From Planoprotostelium fungivorum (lineage: Eukaryota > Evosea > Variosea > Cavosteliida > Cavosteliaceae), in NCBI GenBank assembly GCA_003024175.1, contig MDYQ01000003.1, positions 273,962-337,961 of the forward strand: a stretch of 64,000 nt of DNA. The letters run 5' to 3'. The notes under the pieces are model-generated. The model did not search any database. It saw only the letters and a list, made by a program, of their open reading frames with translations, and was not told the origin of the DNA. This document shows positions 24,087 through 36,043 of the stretch, one piece after another (the first letter of the stretch is position 1; each line of letters begins with the position of its first letter). The position numbers and the translations under genes were made by a program.

Positions 24087-24351
24087 TTTCATTGATATGA
24101 ATTTTTGATTGGTGGTGTACAGGCTGATTCTACCGGTGCAAGATCTAGTTGTCTGACTTTCATGCATGACGGTGGTTGGAAGAGCCGAGAACAGTGTCGG
24201 TGTGTGAAAGCTATGAATGTTCGCATGAAATTTCCAAACTGATCACAGGGGTGGGAGCAGAGTTGTAGATAAATGCACACTGCACAGACATGTCTTTTTC
24301 TATGGGATAAAGTGAGTGGGGAAGTATTACATATTTATAAATAGGCTGGCA

Positions 24352-25222
24352 TTACACCCGCATCTTCTTTGACATCCAAACGTCCTCTTGGATGCACACT
24401 CGATATACCTCCTCCAAGTTGGCATAGTATTGGTGCGATGACCACACTTCCTCTTCCAGTGTCACCTCCTCGAAGCTTCTCTTCAACTCCGCACGCAGAA
24501 TTTCACCGCTGTTCAATCTCACTGGGACGGTGGGGATCTGAGGTGGTTGGTTGAAAGGGTCGAACTCCTCCTCGATCGGTGGAGGCACACCGCCCGATGC
24601 GGCGATGGCCATTCTTTGCAATCTCTGGGCTCTCGTGAGATCTGTGCAGCCCTGAGGGTCGCAGAGGAAGCGTGCCACGGTGGCAATGAGGGTGGTGAGG
24701 TCGTATTGAGGAACATTACGAACACTTTGAACACACGTGGGCACGCGTGTGGAGCCACAAGTATATTCAACGAAGCACCAGCGGTGGTCGGTCTTGAGGT
24801 ATGATACCTGATGGATGTCATGTCGGTCGGGAGTGATGACTCCCACCTGTCTTCGCAGTTTTACTCCATTGAGCGTCGTGTAGTGGTATCGTCTCAACAG
24901 CTGACCACCGACCAATACTTCCCCTCTAGATGGTTTCCAGTAGAGTCCGTCACTATTGCCGCTCGGTAGAAATTTTCCTCTGAAGAGATAATAAGCCGGA
25001 AGTGTTGGAACCTTCTCTCCGCCCTCTGTTCGCATCAGTGATTGGAGTGCGATTCTCTATACCGAATAATGAGAGTCTCTCAGTTGCGTAAGAGTCTTCG
25101 GGAGGATGATGCTGACTAACCCAAGTCAAGAGTTGCTCGTTAAATTGCGTCCACTCTGAATGCTCCCATCGCATGCGACCTGTGATCAAAAAGGTTCTGT
25201 AGCGTTGTTCCAGCACCGTCAT
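24352..25222 (-). CDS. Unknown protein, possible CG-1-like DNA-binding region
   Basis: Start ATG at 25222 opens MTVLEQRYRTFLITGRMRWE. An intron at about 25034-25067 joins to EGGEKVPTLPAYYLFRGKF, giving roughly 280 residues ending WMSKKMRV at 24352. I do not recognise a family with confidence. The central stretch, with DGLYWKPSRGEVLVGG, LLRRYHYTTLNG, then PDRHDIHQVSYL and WCFVEYT, has the order of landmarks of a CG-1 (CAMTA) domain (DG-x2-W-K, a basic segment, an H-x-x-Y-L segment, a V-x-Y strand) but many consensus residues differ. The C-terminal part is Pro-rich, then acidic and helical (FEEVTLEEEVWSSHQYYANL). No signal or membrane segments are visible. Confidence 0.55.
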
Positions 25223-25501
25223 CGCAATGCGAGAGACCGAGATGTGTTGCGTAGCCGTTTAACCTGACACGATAGTCACCCTGACGTGCTCCACCTCCCT
25301 TTGCAGCGAAGTGGTTTCTCTTGGAATAGATTGGGAACAAGTGGAGACCGACCCGACAGGCTGTTACGTCAAAGGGGTGAAATTTATTCGCAGGAAGGTG
25401 TCGATGACGAGAAACTCACTCGTTAGCGCAGACGAAGGCGAACACTGGGAGTGCGACTTGTATCTCTTCTCACGAAACGATATTTACTCCATTTACATAT
25501 G

Positions 25502-26262
25502 ATGGAAACGCAAAGCCTTCGTAAGTTACCAATCAATATCCCTTTGTGGGGGTAGGTTGTTGTCTTGGATCATAATCCTCTAAAGAGCTATCAACTCCTG
25601 TACATGCAGACCAGCCAACTTGAACAACATGTAACTGCGTCTACACCGAGCTCAGACCTGCCATGTGATGCAAAACGTCACGCAAACACTATCGACGAAT
25701 ATGATATACGCCCTAGCTTTAGACTTTTCCAAGTCCTCAGACAAGATCATCAAATACTTTCTCAAGATGGTGAGCCGGATTTACTTTTCACCTTTCCTTT
25801 TTGAGCATCCATCAGGCCAATCGAGAGGAAGACAGAGCGGTCATTATCTCTGTCTTAGAACAATACGACCACAGTCTCGTCAATGCCATTCGAGTAGATT
25901 TCGATTTTCAAATCTTGGATGGAGCCAACAAGGAGCTCGCAAAAGCCAACAACGGTGGGCAACTCTTACGTCTCTTCTCTAACCCTTGCAGAGATGTTGA
26001 AAGAGTTTCAAGAGAAGTTGGACCGTGCACAGATCCAGTATGAGGTCGTCGTCACAGTAGGTAAACCTTCAGAAGAGATCTGTAAGCATGCGAAGAGCAA
26101 GGGAGCCGATGTGTTGATGGTTGGTTCTCACGGTGGAAAGAATGTGAAGAAGTGAGTGCTCCAGTTCAACCGTCTCTAAATCGATTCAGGTTGATCTTGG
26201 GTACAACCTCAGACTACTGCCTCAACAACGCTCAAGTCAGTGATGTCATCGTCATCCACTGA
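25502..26262 (+). CDS. Universal stress protein (USP/UspA) family protein
   Basis: Exons joined across four to five short introns give MQNVTQTLSTNMIYALALDF with SKSSDKIIKYFL, then RAVIISVLEQYDHSLV, EMLKEFQEKLDRAQIQYEVV, CKHAKSKGADVLMVGSHGG and LILGTTSDYCLNNAQVSDVI ending VIH at TGA 26260-26262. This is the Rossmann-like USP fold: an N-terminal strand with D-x-S, the V-x-V-G-x-P region (VVVTVGKPSEEI), and a C-terminal G-S-H-G-G followed by the L-G-x-T-S nucleotide-binding loop. The glycines suggest an ATP-binding type. The role is probably stress response, by family only. The 5' end is uncertain: an ATG at 25502 may start a short first exon, otherwise translation begins at 25668. Confidence 0.75.
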
Positions 26263-26345
26263 ATAAATCCACTGTGAGGCATCCCTACTTTATTCTCTCA
26301 TCCACTCTCACAGACCTTCCATCCTCTCTACTTCTTCTCCACGTG

Positions 26346-29069
26346 TCACTCTTCCATCAGCCCTGACCCTGTGAGAGACGATCGATCAAGAGACGAACCT
26401 GCATGCACTTGACAGAATCGAGTAATGGTGGAAGCCAGTCTGGCGTATCTCTCAGACATACAACGTCCCTCGTACGTCATCACGTTGCTCCTCTCTCCTC
26501 CACACTCGAACCCTACCTCTTCAGCCTCATCCTTCTCTTCCCTCACCCAGTACAGAAGGATATCCATTGGCCACAGCTGATTCCTCCATGAGAGTGATGG
26601 CCACTACGGCATCCTCCACGATCACCCTGTCTCTCAGACACAGCCTACCGTGTGCCTCTGCCATCTTGTACAGCGTCAACACTGTCAAGGCTCCACTCTT
26701 CCTTCCCATCCTCTCCCTCACTCTCCGCACTCCTATCCAGTACGACTGATGATGTCATCCCGTTTATATAGAGAGAGATAGGATGTGAGAGAGATATAGG
26801 ATGAGAGTGAGATAGGATGAGAGTGAGATAGGATGAGAGTGAGATAGGATGAGAGAGATATAGGATGAGAGAGAGATAGGATGAGAGTGAGATAGGATGA
26901 GGATGTACCTGGATGAGGTGTGAAGCATCTGAGGTGAAGTGAGGTCTGGGTAATCGTCTAGCACATTCGAAGAACTGAAAGAGAGATTCCTCCTTCACTG
27001 TGGGCTGAGGGGGTGACAGCAGTTGTTCCATCACTTCCCCTCCTTCTTCCCTGGGAGACGTACGTAGTGTCACGTCGAATGCCCTGACGGGGTGAATCTT
27101 CCGTGGGAATTGGGACTCACTCGATGAATTGGGACGGAAGGCCCGAGGCACCAGAGAGGGAGGGATGATTGGACTTGGCTGTCGATAGACAGATGATGGA
27201 TGCATCTGTCGGTACCTTCATCGTCATACCCCCTCGACGGTCTGCGATCTGCACCCAAGGCTTCTCCAGTGCTGATGGTTTCAACTTTGAAACGTCACGT
27301 GATCCCTCACCCTCGGATAAGAAGAGCAGATCTTTCTTCTTCAGATGTGAGGCCTCGGCGATGACACAGACACCTCCACGTGCACTGAAGAGGCATCCCG
27401 CTGTGATGACTCAACACCTCACAGGTTATCTTCTGAGTCACCTTCTACCGTCCAGCTCCTTCCCTTCGAAGAGTAGGTCACCTTGGGTGCCACATTTCCT
27501 ACGACGTGTGTCACATTCCTGAGAGGGTGAGATGACGTGTGATGTTGTATCCACCTATCGTAGAATTTGGATGCGTAGTCGATCAATCTCCGAACGAGGA
27601 CATCAGCATCGTTGAGCAGGAAGAGGTTGATGTTGCCGTCGTCCTGGGCTCCACGGACGACTCCAGATGCGACGATACTATGGGTGTCGATACGTAACTG
27701 GGAGAGTGCCTCACCTGAGCAAGAGAGACAACTTGATGTTGTAATACATACCTCGTGGTACAATCGAGCATCCAAACTCGTCACACAATCGATCGACTTG
27801 CTGCCAGGGACACACGTGAGGGGATTCCAAGGGTCCAAAGAAGGGATCCAATTCAGGCACCCCCACCTATGCATTTCACCTCTCTTGATCAAGTACGCAC
27901 ACCTTGAACCAAGTGTTCGCTTCTAACACGTTGACGGCCTCCACGTACACTTTGGTGGGTATTCTACAACCCGGTACGGGGGCTATCTGCACCTCAGCTC
28001 GAGTCGAAAGGCCTCTCACATCACCTTCGAAGCCAATCTTTGGAAGACCGATGATGTGAACCGTCTCACCGAGGGTCACAGTTTCTACCAATTCATCGGT
28101 CAGCACCACACGGATGCATTGTCTGGGACATCCTTTCTTCTGTGAGCCTTGGTATAGGATGATCTCTTGTCGCTCTGAAGATGTGTTATGATCTCAGTGT
28201 GGTGGTCCTCACACCCGTGTAGATCCTTCTCTTTGCATCTTCCTCTGGTGCGTGGTCACACAACTTGATAGTATCGATGGCCCTGATAATATGAACCAAG
28301 GCAGAACGATTCGAATACCTCTCTCCCCAAACGACCTTCTCTTTAAGACAAATCTTGCATTCGATGATTCTCGTTCTTCTGCATCTGAATAAGGGCTGGT
28401 CTGGCGAGACCACTCACATGACCGATTCGGGGCTTTGAATCAACACAGCTGTACCCCAAAACGAGTACAGAGGAAACGACTGGTCGTTTCGTATGGAGTA
28501 GAAATCGCACTTGTATACAGATGGGATATCGACATGATGTTCTCTGTCAACTGTGAGGGCAGAAGGAACACCAAATCTTCACCGAGAATAGGGTATGGTT
28601 GATAGACGTAGACAAACGTTGAGCTGTTCCGTCTCAGAGAATAGTTGTCCTATCTTCGGCCAATCTTCTTTGATGATGGCAGCGACAACATCACGAACCA
28701 CTGTGGGCTGATTTATAAAAGGATGCAGGAGATGAGCTCACCCGCTTGAGACTTCTCATAAAAATGAGATAATAACCAGTTTCCAAGGTTGTCTGAGTTG
28801 GTGTCACCGTTGACATCTCATGAAGATGAACCTCACCGTCTCTCTCCAAAAGCAGAAGTGGGTCGACGTTCAAAATGATATACAATCGATTTTGAAACTG
28901 TTGTGTCTGTATCTATTGAAGGTTAGAAACCGTAGGCTCCTGAAGGTGCACCTGTGAGGAGATATCACACAACAGATCTTGTCGGAGCCAATCTTCGATC
29001 CTCTTAAACTGCGACGTCTATTGTTGAGTCAATTCCAAGTCATGCTTGGCATGCACGACTCACTTCCAT
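26346..29069 (-). CDS. MCMDC2: MCMDC2-like degenerate MCM protein
   Basis: Start ATG at 29069 lies in a two-codon first exon (GTGAG donor directly after ATG GAA), then TSQFKRIEDWLRQDLLC and RLYIILNVDPLLLLE. The OB region follows with LTDELVETVTLGETVHIIGL. The AAA-like region lacks the ATPase signatures: where MCMs carry G-x-x-G-x-G-K-S the sequence reads INLFLLNDADVLVRRLI, and the Walker B D-E is replaced in ARGGVCVIAEASHLKKKD. The C-terminal winged region resembles other MCMs (LTLYKMAEAHGRLCLRD, VVAITLMEESAV). Loss of both Walker motifs with retained MCM layout fits MCMDC2, a meiotic recombination factor in animals. The last exons (26346-26560) are poorly resolved. A separate, catalytically intact MCM9 lies at 55862-60366. 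Confidence 0.68.
26771..26905. repeat. Minisatellite ATAGGATGAGAGTGAG in an MCMDC2 intron
   Basis: About eight imperfect copies of a roughly 16-bp unit (ATAGGATGAGAGTGAG or ATATAGGATGAGAGAG) occupy most of an unusually long intron of the MCMDC2-like gene. It is purine-rich on the plus strand and has no coding role. Confidence 0.85.
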
Positions 29070-29562
29070 AATCTTTATGATTTACTTTATAAAATTCGTA
29101 TATGGCTAGTTGTAGATAAAAGATGTAGATCGAAACAAGGGCAAACCGAATTTCTTGGTCGAAAAAAAAGGTTGATGTTGGAAATGTGTCTGCCTTGTAG
29201 CCGGCGAGGATTGGGCTCGAGAGCTCATAAGTTACTCTATGATGCATAGGCATAGATTCATCGTCCTGATTTGGGCTGATGAAACTTCACTGACGTACTG
29301 CTACGCATTCAAATGGGAATAAGAGGATACATGGGAGTAGCCAACACATAGGCTCATACATCATACATTATTTGAAGAAGGTTCTGCATGCATTTTCCGG
29401 GAGAGGAACCACAAACAGAGGTTTAGAAACACGCCAGAAACTTGTCAGGAGTTTTCGGCGCCGAAAGCTCAGCGTCCGGTAGCTTACCGTGAACACGCAG
29501 TCTCAACCGCATCCAATTTTTCTTGCGATCTTGAGGAGGTCTCCTCATTCTCCCCTGGCAAG
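29070..29562. other. Intergenic region between divergent genes
   Basis: Nothing coding is seen. It separates the MCMDC2-like start from the chitinase start and must hold both promoters. The part from 29080 to 29380 is AT-rich. Confidence 0.6.
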
Positions 29563-31273
29563 ATGAAGGCAACCACCATCCTTCTTCTCGTCGCTTTTTT
29601 CGCCCTTGCCGCCGCCCAGCTGCAATGCTCTGCTGATAAGCCCTGCCCTTCCCCTTTCGTGAGTGGCGGATCCATCCATCGAACAATGTTCTAAAAATAC
29701 GACAGTGCTGCAGCAAGTGGGGATGGTGTGGTATCGGTGAAGCATGGTGAAATGTCAGATCCATTAGAACCATTCTCACCATCTTCAGGTGCGGAAAGCC
29801 CACGAACCGTCCTGAGCCCACCCGCGAGCCCACTCACGAGCCCACTCACGAGCCCACGAAGACTCACAAGCCCACTGAGAACCCTACTCACGAGCCCACC
29901 AGGGAGCCCACTAAGACTCAAGAGAGGTAGGTTATCATCCACTTCTTCCGGACTCTTTCCAATATGATGGAATGCAGAATCACAAAACCACATCTTCTTA
30001 CTTTGTATCAGACCCACCGTCCCCGTCCCTCCCAACAACAACGATCCCAAGTGAATTATCGCATGAGAATTCTGTCTTCTAATCGACTCCAGGATCGTTG
30101 CTTACCTGGATCAGCCCCTCAGCTGGAACAGAGACGCTCGTGAGTTCGCTGTTCCCGGTAGCGTCCCCAAATACAGCTACAACGTGATCAACTTGGCCTT
30201 CTGGTTGTCCACTGGTGTCGCTGATGCCGCCTTCGACTGGGCCGCTCTGGATGATGCCACCAAGCTCGGTTTCGTGAAGACCTACCACGACAACGGTGTA
30301 AAGGTTATGGTCTCTGCCTTCGGTGCCACCGAGTTCCCCACCAGTGAGTCCCTCTGATGATGCATCATTGTTCGCAAGGAGGAACATGATGGTAATGGAT
30401 GTTGATGGATCTCATCGTCCGCAGACTTGGACCCCGTTACCGTTGCCACCAACCTCGCCAACTTTGTCAAGAACAACCACCTCGGTGAGTCCACTTGAAA
30501 TTCAAATCTCCCGCCACTGACTCCCCTCAGACGGAGTTGACATCGACTGGGAGGACAGCGCCGCCTTCGAGGTCGGTCAGGTGAGGCTCAGCACTTCCCA
30601 GGAAGCTTCTGACACCACCCAGGCTGGTAAGGGAGAGGCTTGGCTCGTCAGCCTCACTCGCACTCTTAGACAGTTGCTCCCCAGACCTTACCTCATCTCT
30701 CACGCCCCTCAGGTGACCACACCTCTCTCTGTCATCACATCACCTCTCCATGATCACATCACCTCTACATCATCCACATCGTTTCTAAACCGATCAGGCC
30801 CCCTACTTCATCAACAGCACCGCCCAGTACCCCAAGGGTGCTTACCTCACCGTAGACCGTGAGGCTGGAGAGGACATCGACTTCTACAACGTCCAGTTCT
30901 ACAACCAGGGCGACTCTTCTTGTGAGTTTCAGCCAACTCTCCACCTGACGTCACCCAGACGACACCTGCGAGAAGCTCTTGTTCACCGCCGGTGGATTCT
31001 TCCACAGCACTTCCCTCTTTGAGATCGCTGCCGCTGGCGTCAAGCTGGACAAGATCGTCATCGGTAAGCCCATCGGGCGTGCCGGAGTGGTCAACACAGG
31101 TTTCATGGAGGTGAGTCTCTCCTTATGGACGTCTCTGAAGGCGACAGGTCAACGATATTGCCACTTGCGTGAGACAGGCCGTCAGCAAGGGATGGAAGGG
31201 AGGTGTCATGGGTTGGGAGTTCAAGTTGGACAACAACAACTGGTCCAACACTTTGGCTGCCGCTTTCCACTAA
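29563..31273 (+). CDS. Secreted chitinase: hevein (CBM18) domain, Pro/Thr linker, GH18 domain
   Basis: ATG at 29563 opens a signal peptide (MKATTILLLVAFFALAAA). The mature protein starts QLQCSADKPCPSPF and, after an intron, CCSKWGWCGIGEAW then CGKP, the cysteine pattern of a hevein chitin-binding domain. A linker of EPT repeats (about 29800-29930) follows. The catalytic domain begins IVAYLDQPLSW and carries DGVDIDWED at about 30535, the GH18 D-x-D-x-D-x-E motif with the acid Glu. YDTCEKLLFTAGGF and GKPIGRAG follow; it ends NTLAAAFH at TAA 31271-31273 with AATAAA at about 31290. It likely hydrolyses chitin of fungal or yeast prey, or cyst wall. Codons are strongly C-ending compared with neighbours, suggesting high expression. 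Confidence 0.9.
29818..29925 (+). repeat. Coding repeat of the chitinase Pro/Thr linker
   Basis: Degenerate 12-bp units of the form GAGCCCACTCAC encode repeated EPTH/EPTR/KPTE tetrapeptides between the hevein and GH18 domains. Such linkers are typically O-glycosylated spacers. Confidence 0.8.
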
Positions 31274-31591
31274 GCTCTAAGCTTTTGCAATAAATTGACT
31301 GCTACCTTTTGTGTCTTATTTGTGGTTGATCAGTCGAACCACAAGAACTTACAAGTAATGTCTTCAGCGGGAACGATCTCCTGTTTTAATATTCCTCGCA
31401 GTCCTCTCCGTAGCACGAAAAAGAAGATACAAATTGAGTAGTAATGACACCCCACATTAGCTATATGCCGCCATCAATGATATCACAGAAAAAGCACAAC
31501 CAATAGCCAAACATTCGGAAAACATATCGTACAGAAATTTTAGACTTTTGCTTTCTCTCTAGGTTGAACCAGAAGTGATAGCGGCATCAAT
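31274..31591. other. Convergent spacer
   Basis: No gene is seen. It holds the 3' ends of the chitinase (poly(A)-like AATAAA at about 31290) and of the RasGEF gene on the opposite strand. Confidence 0.6.
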
Positions 31592-34500
31592 TTATCCTGC
31601 GATTCTATTCAGATCATCATCATCGCTTCGCTTCACCTTGTGTAGATGTGGCAGTTCAATGAGGAAGGGAGTCAGACTCTCATTGATCTCCAGCTTGTCG
31701 TACTTGATCTTCTGTGCTCTCATGATCTTTGATATGATCTTCCCGTTCATCTCCTGTTTCTGCCAATTGATGTACACTTTGTTGTCGTCTAAAAAGTCGA
31801 TGTTTCCCTCGTCCTTCACTCGTCAGTCAAATAGATGAAAGAAACAAGATCACCGTGAAGACGAGGTCAGTGAGATACATTCCCATGAATGGCACGCAGG
31901 GAGAGTCACCCACTGAGTTCAAGAGATCTCTGTACTGTTTGAAACTTCCCTTTGGATTCATGACATCCAACAGTCGGTTGTACAGGGCTTGTTTCCTGGC
32001 CTGGATCGATTGACCCTCAAAGATCTTCGTCAAGATCCTGCGTAGATTAAAAAGTTGTGGAAGAGAAAAATGAAGAAGGGCTTACCGATTGATGGCAGTG
32101 AATTGAAGGGCGGCGACGATGGCAAAGAAAGAATTGTACGATTTCAGATTGAAGAGGTGCTCTGATAACAAGATGAATCTCTGGATGCATTCGACTCTCT
32201 CGGCGGGCTGTGCTCACGTCAGATTCATCCTTCTGTTTCTCTGAAGAAAATCCTCAGACGAACAACTTCACCTCGTATTGCCATAAGATCAAACTGGCTG
32301 CCCACAGCGAAACATTGTTAAACCGATTGATCTAGAATGACGTTGGTCATACCCACACAAATCTCAAAACACACCATAGAATTCAAGTGGTAGGCTTTGT
32401 GCTTCGTCTTGTCCTTGTTCCAACATTGATCCAGTAGTTCTGCATTCTGTTCCAATTCAGTGAACGCTCTTTGTGAAAGGAAAGATCACCGTGATAGAGG
32501 CAAATATGGAATGGTCCAGTAGAGTCAGTTGAGATGCGATGTCCTCCAATGGTACCTTTCAACGTCAGATCCGTTTCAGCAGAGGACATCTCACTTGGAA
32601 GATGAATTTACTACAACTGATCTTCTCCATGGAAGACAACAGCGACTGCCTCACGTTAGCATCGAATCGATTCCTCCACGAGACTCACGGAGGAATCGAA
32701 GATGGTAGAAGATAACTTGGTGATGTCGGACACACGCATGGATTGCATGACCCTCTTTGCGATGTACATTCTTCTCGCCTTCTGAGGCCCCGTCTCTTTC
32801 GACATCTCCTTCTTGCACAGTTCCGTCACAGCCTGTCAGGTGTCACGATCGGATGAATGGGTGATGGTTCACATTTCTCGTGTCCCTCGCGATGACGTGG
32901 CTCTGCTCTTCCACCCACCGGACGAGGAGCTCCATCGCGTGGTCTCTATGTTCCTCTAATGTTTTCCCGGTGCTCTAAATATCTCATCGGTATTGCGTAC
33001 ATATCGCACGGAAGAGTGAACGACCGATTCGATGAACATCATGATATGTTCTTGATCTCCTGCTCACCTCTAGGATGGCCTCAGCGACTTTGTTCTGTGG
33101 GCCTTGTATGAACTCGTTGAATTTCTGGATGAATTCCGTGGGATCTCTCCAGCCGGGTAACGTCAAGATGAAATGATCCACAAAGACCGTGTCCTTTGTC
33201 GTTAAAAAGTGAAAGACGATCTGATTGAACGTTCCTCCTCTTAGTATCTATCCAAATGAGTCTTTCCTCTTGTAGATGGATGAAATGGAATCTAGTGGAC
33301 TCACCGTTACACCGTTCTCTTGTAAGAATTCGATGTCCTTCAAGCCTCTCTCCCTCTCCTACTCTCATCAGATCATTCCATCTTCCGTAGAGATCTCCCA
33401 CCCAGATGTTCGTCGTCTTCTTCGGTTTCATCGTTGTAAATCGAACAGATTCTTGTCTCCTGAGGTCTTTGAGATGTGCTACAGTGTCCAACAACTTGGC
33501 AATGTTCTCTGCGATGGCATTGCAGGCGGCAGACAGTTGTAGATAAGGTAGGGGGGTGAACACACCGCTCTCGTTCAACTGCTTGATGTCTTTCATCCCG
33601 TCGATCATCTTCTTCAGCTTGCTCTCGTTGCTGACCTCCACAAGCGATCAGATTTCGACGGAGTTTCAAACTCACTTCGTCGATGGAGACTTGAAGGAGG
33701 ACGAATGCTCCGCGGATTTCCCTCGAAATGTCAGAGACTCTGTCTCGTGCCGAGGGCTCCTGAACATTATCAATATGGATGGAAATGATTCTTCTCAGAC
33801 TCACCGGTGTAATGGCGCCTGCAGCCTTCACGGCCCTCTCTTCTAATTTGACGCTGAATTCGTGCATCGCTTTGAGGAAGAAGTCCATGGATAAGTGATT
33901 CATGATTCCACTGGAGGAATGTTGTAGTTCACCCCTCTCTGAAGATGCAACTGATGATGATATCAGATGATGATTCGCATTGTAGTAGTCTTCTTTCTTC
34001 TTCACCTTGTACAGATGGTGCGGATAGATCCGCAGAATTACCCAGAGCGTGTGCCAGTTTCTCCATCACTATTTCTCCGTCAGCTCATCATCCAACAACG
34101 AAGCACACACCTGCAGAAACAGAGGCGGCAGTTTTGATGACCTCTTCGATCTCTTCACTTCCGTCCTTCTCCACTTTGTTCACGTTCTTCAGTCCATCCA
34201 CCGCCAGACTGATCAGATTACTCGCTTGACTCACATCCTATGACTCATCAGTGACTCGATGACGATGAACTCACCTTAGATGCGATGGATTGATGGGCCA
34301 GAACGGAGAAACTCGTTCCGGATAACAGTTCACTGATTTCTCTGTTGCTCTGTGCGAAGGAATTGGATACTGTTCGAATCAATCGATCTGCATCTGAACA
34401 TGGAAGATGGACGCTCTCACTCTTGGCGGGATCTTTCTCAGCGAGAGCTTCCAGAAATACGGCCACTGACTTACAGATGCTGGCCGCTCTGTGGTCCAAG

Positions 34501-35357
34501 TCTTCCCTCCAATGCTTTTGTGTCCTGGAGAATATAGAGGAAGATATGTGAGCCATATTACTGCTGTACTTGTTGAAGAAGGTCACCATCTGCGTGAACG
34601 TGAGATGGCGTCATGCGATGCTTCATCACCTCCGAAGAAGTCTTGAAAGAGGGGATGGGTTTACGAACTGCCGCCTTGGTGGTCGCTGATACAGGTGGTA
34701 CCACTGTGTTCTGGATGATCTCTGCGAAGGTCTGCGGGATCATCAATTGGTAGAGATAAAAATCCGACCCACCTTTATGTTTCTCAGCAGCAAGTCTTTC
34801 TCCATTTCACTGTATCATCATCAGACGAGATGTCGTGAGTTACGCACCTTCCATCTCTCGAATTGATATTGAGTTGCAATCGAGCGATGCCCAACGTGAT
34901 CTCGCTGATGACCCCTTTCCTACGGTCAGTGATTTGAAGGCGATGTAACTACATACCACATGCTTGATCATATGCGGTCTTGAAGATTGCGCGTGAAGAA
35001 CGATTCAGCTCCTTCTCAGGGGTATTGATTATCTCCTCGTCGGTTGTGACGGAAGATTCGAAGATCTGGCTGACCAGATTCTGTCGTAGACTCTTCTCTA
35101 GAGCCCTGAGGGGACCTGCAATCCGTAAGATGATCGACATTCGCTAAATAACATGCAGAGGCAGAAGAGACGTCCATGGAGGGCTCATCACTTATAGAGG
35201 TCGTAGCTCGTACTGGTCTCTCTCTACTGGGTCGAATGTAATCGAATGGTGGCTGTGGTGAGCCCTCCACAGCGTTCTTGATATAGAATATGACGAAACT
35301 GAATCCATAGATCAGAAAGAGCAACAGACCGAATAATCGGAAGCGATAGTCCCCCAT
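31592..35357 (-). CDS. Membrane-anchored Ras guanine nucleotide exchange factor (RasGEF_N + RasGEF)
   Basis: Start ATG at 35357 opens MGDYRFRLFGLLLFLIYGFS with one hydrophobic segment to FYIKNAV, so the protein is anchored at its extreme N-terminus. About 500 residues of mostly helical, Ser-rich sequence follow (for example HRAASICKSVAVFLEALAE and DRVSDISREIRGAFVLLQVS). A RasGEF_N (REM) module is seen at about 33240-33090 with GGTFNQIVFHFLTTKDTVF and LPGWRDPTEFIQKFNEF. The catalytic domain (about 32360-31650) has FNSFFAIVAALQFTAINR-type sequence, RLLDVMNPKGSFKQYRDLL, CVPFMGMYLTDLVF and GNIDFLDDNKVYINWQKQE. It should load GTP on a Ras-family protein at a membrane. An N-terminal transmembrane anchor is not a usual feature of the family. 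Confidence 0.85.
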
Positions 35358-35534
35358 GATCGTCGTCTTCCGAAATGGCGAGACAAATCAAAAGACATTT
35401 TTGACATCCATTTTAGCTTCATAGAATCAGCCGCAGAATCTCCCTATCTGTGTGGGTAGGTCGAGGAAAGAACCCAGGCGGCCTGATTTTGCTAATCGAC
35501 ACTGACTGCTTCTGGCCCACTACACGAGAGTGGA

Positions 35535-35912
35535 ATGCTTCATGACCTCTCATGGAAGAACGTGCCTGCCTCAAACTATGCGGGTTGTTTCTCACATCAA
35601 TGTCGATGTTTCACCAACATGCACGTGGAAGTTCCATTGCATTCAATTGAACTTAGTCCGTCTGCAAGATTTGATGATGAACAAAGCCTTGAGGACACAG
35701 ATGAGACCATCACGAACATGATGACGACGAAGATGAGGTTATCGATCGCACAAGAATCATATAACGTAGCATTATTCTACTGTATTGAATGTCCAGCGAA
35801 TCACTCTCCTCGACTACCGTTTCACCGCCCGAGAATTGTGTCAGCAATTGAAAATCATGAAACCACTTTCATTGCTCCGCCTTTTTGTGGAGTTCAAACT
35901 GCCTGGGTGTAG
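35535..35912 (+). CDS. Hypothetical single-exon small protein
   Basis: An ATG-initiated open frame of 125 codons (MLHDLSWKNVPASNYAGCFS to FCGVQTAWV) is the only feature seen in the 690-bp gap between the RasGEF start and the CAP-WSC-protease start. No signal peptide, membrane segment or known motif is visible. It could be a chance frame; the absence of an intron is unusual here. Kept as a low-confidence candidate. Confidence 0.25.
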   Translation: MLHDLSWKNVPASNYAGCFSHQCRCFTNMHVEVPLHSIELSPSARFDDEQSLEDTDETITNMMTTKMRLSIAQESYNVALFYCIECPANHSPRLPFHRPRIVSAIENHETTFIAPPFCGVQTAWV

Positions 35913-36043
35913 TGCCTTCAGCACGATCACGTGTATACGCTGAATGTTCAGCGAACCTAACTATAGGCAGGATCGGGGTATGACACAAAGGCTGATTGAG
36001 GTGATTACCCGAAGTGTGGTATTCTCAACGGGCAGGACAAAAG

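Noticed and set aside
26771-26905. CRISPR-like array
   Set aside because: The units are short, contiguous and lack unique spacers; it is an intronic minisatellite in a eukaryotic gene.
35535-35912. Treating the 125-codon frame as a confirmed gene
   Set aside because: No motif, homologue or splice evidence; kept only as a low-confidence candidate.
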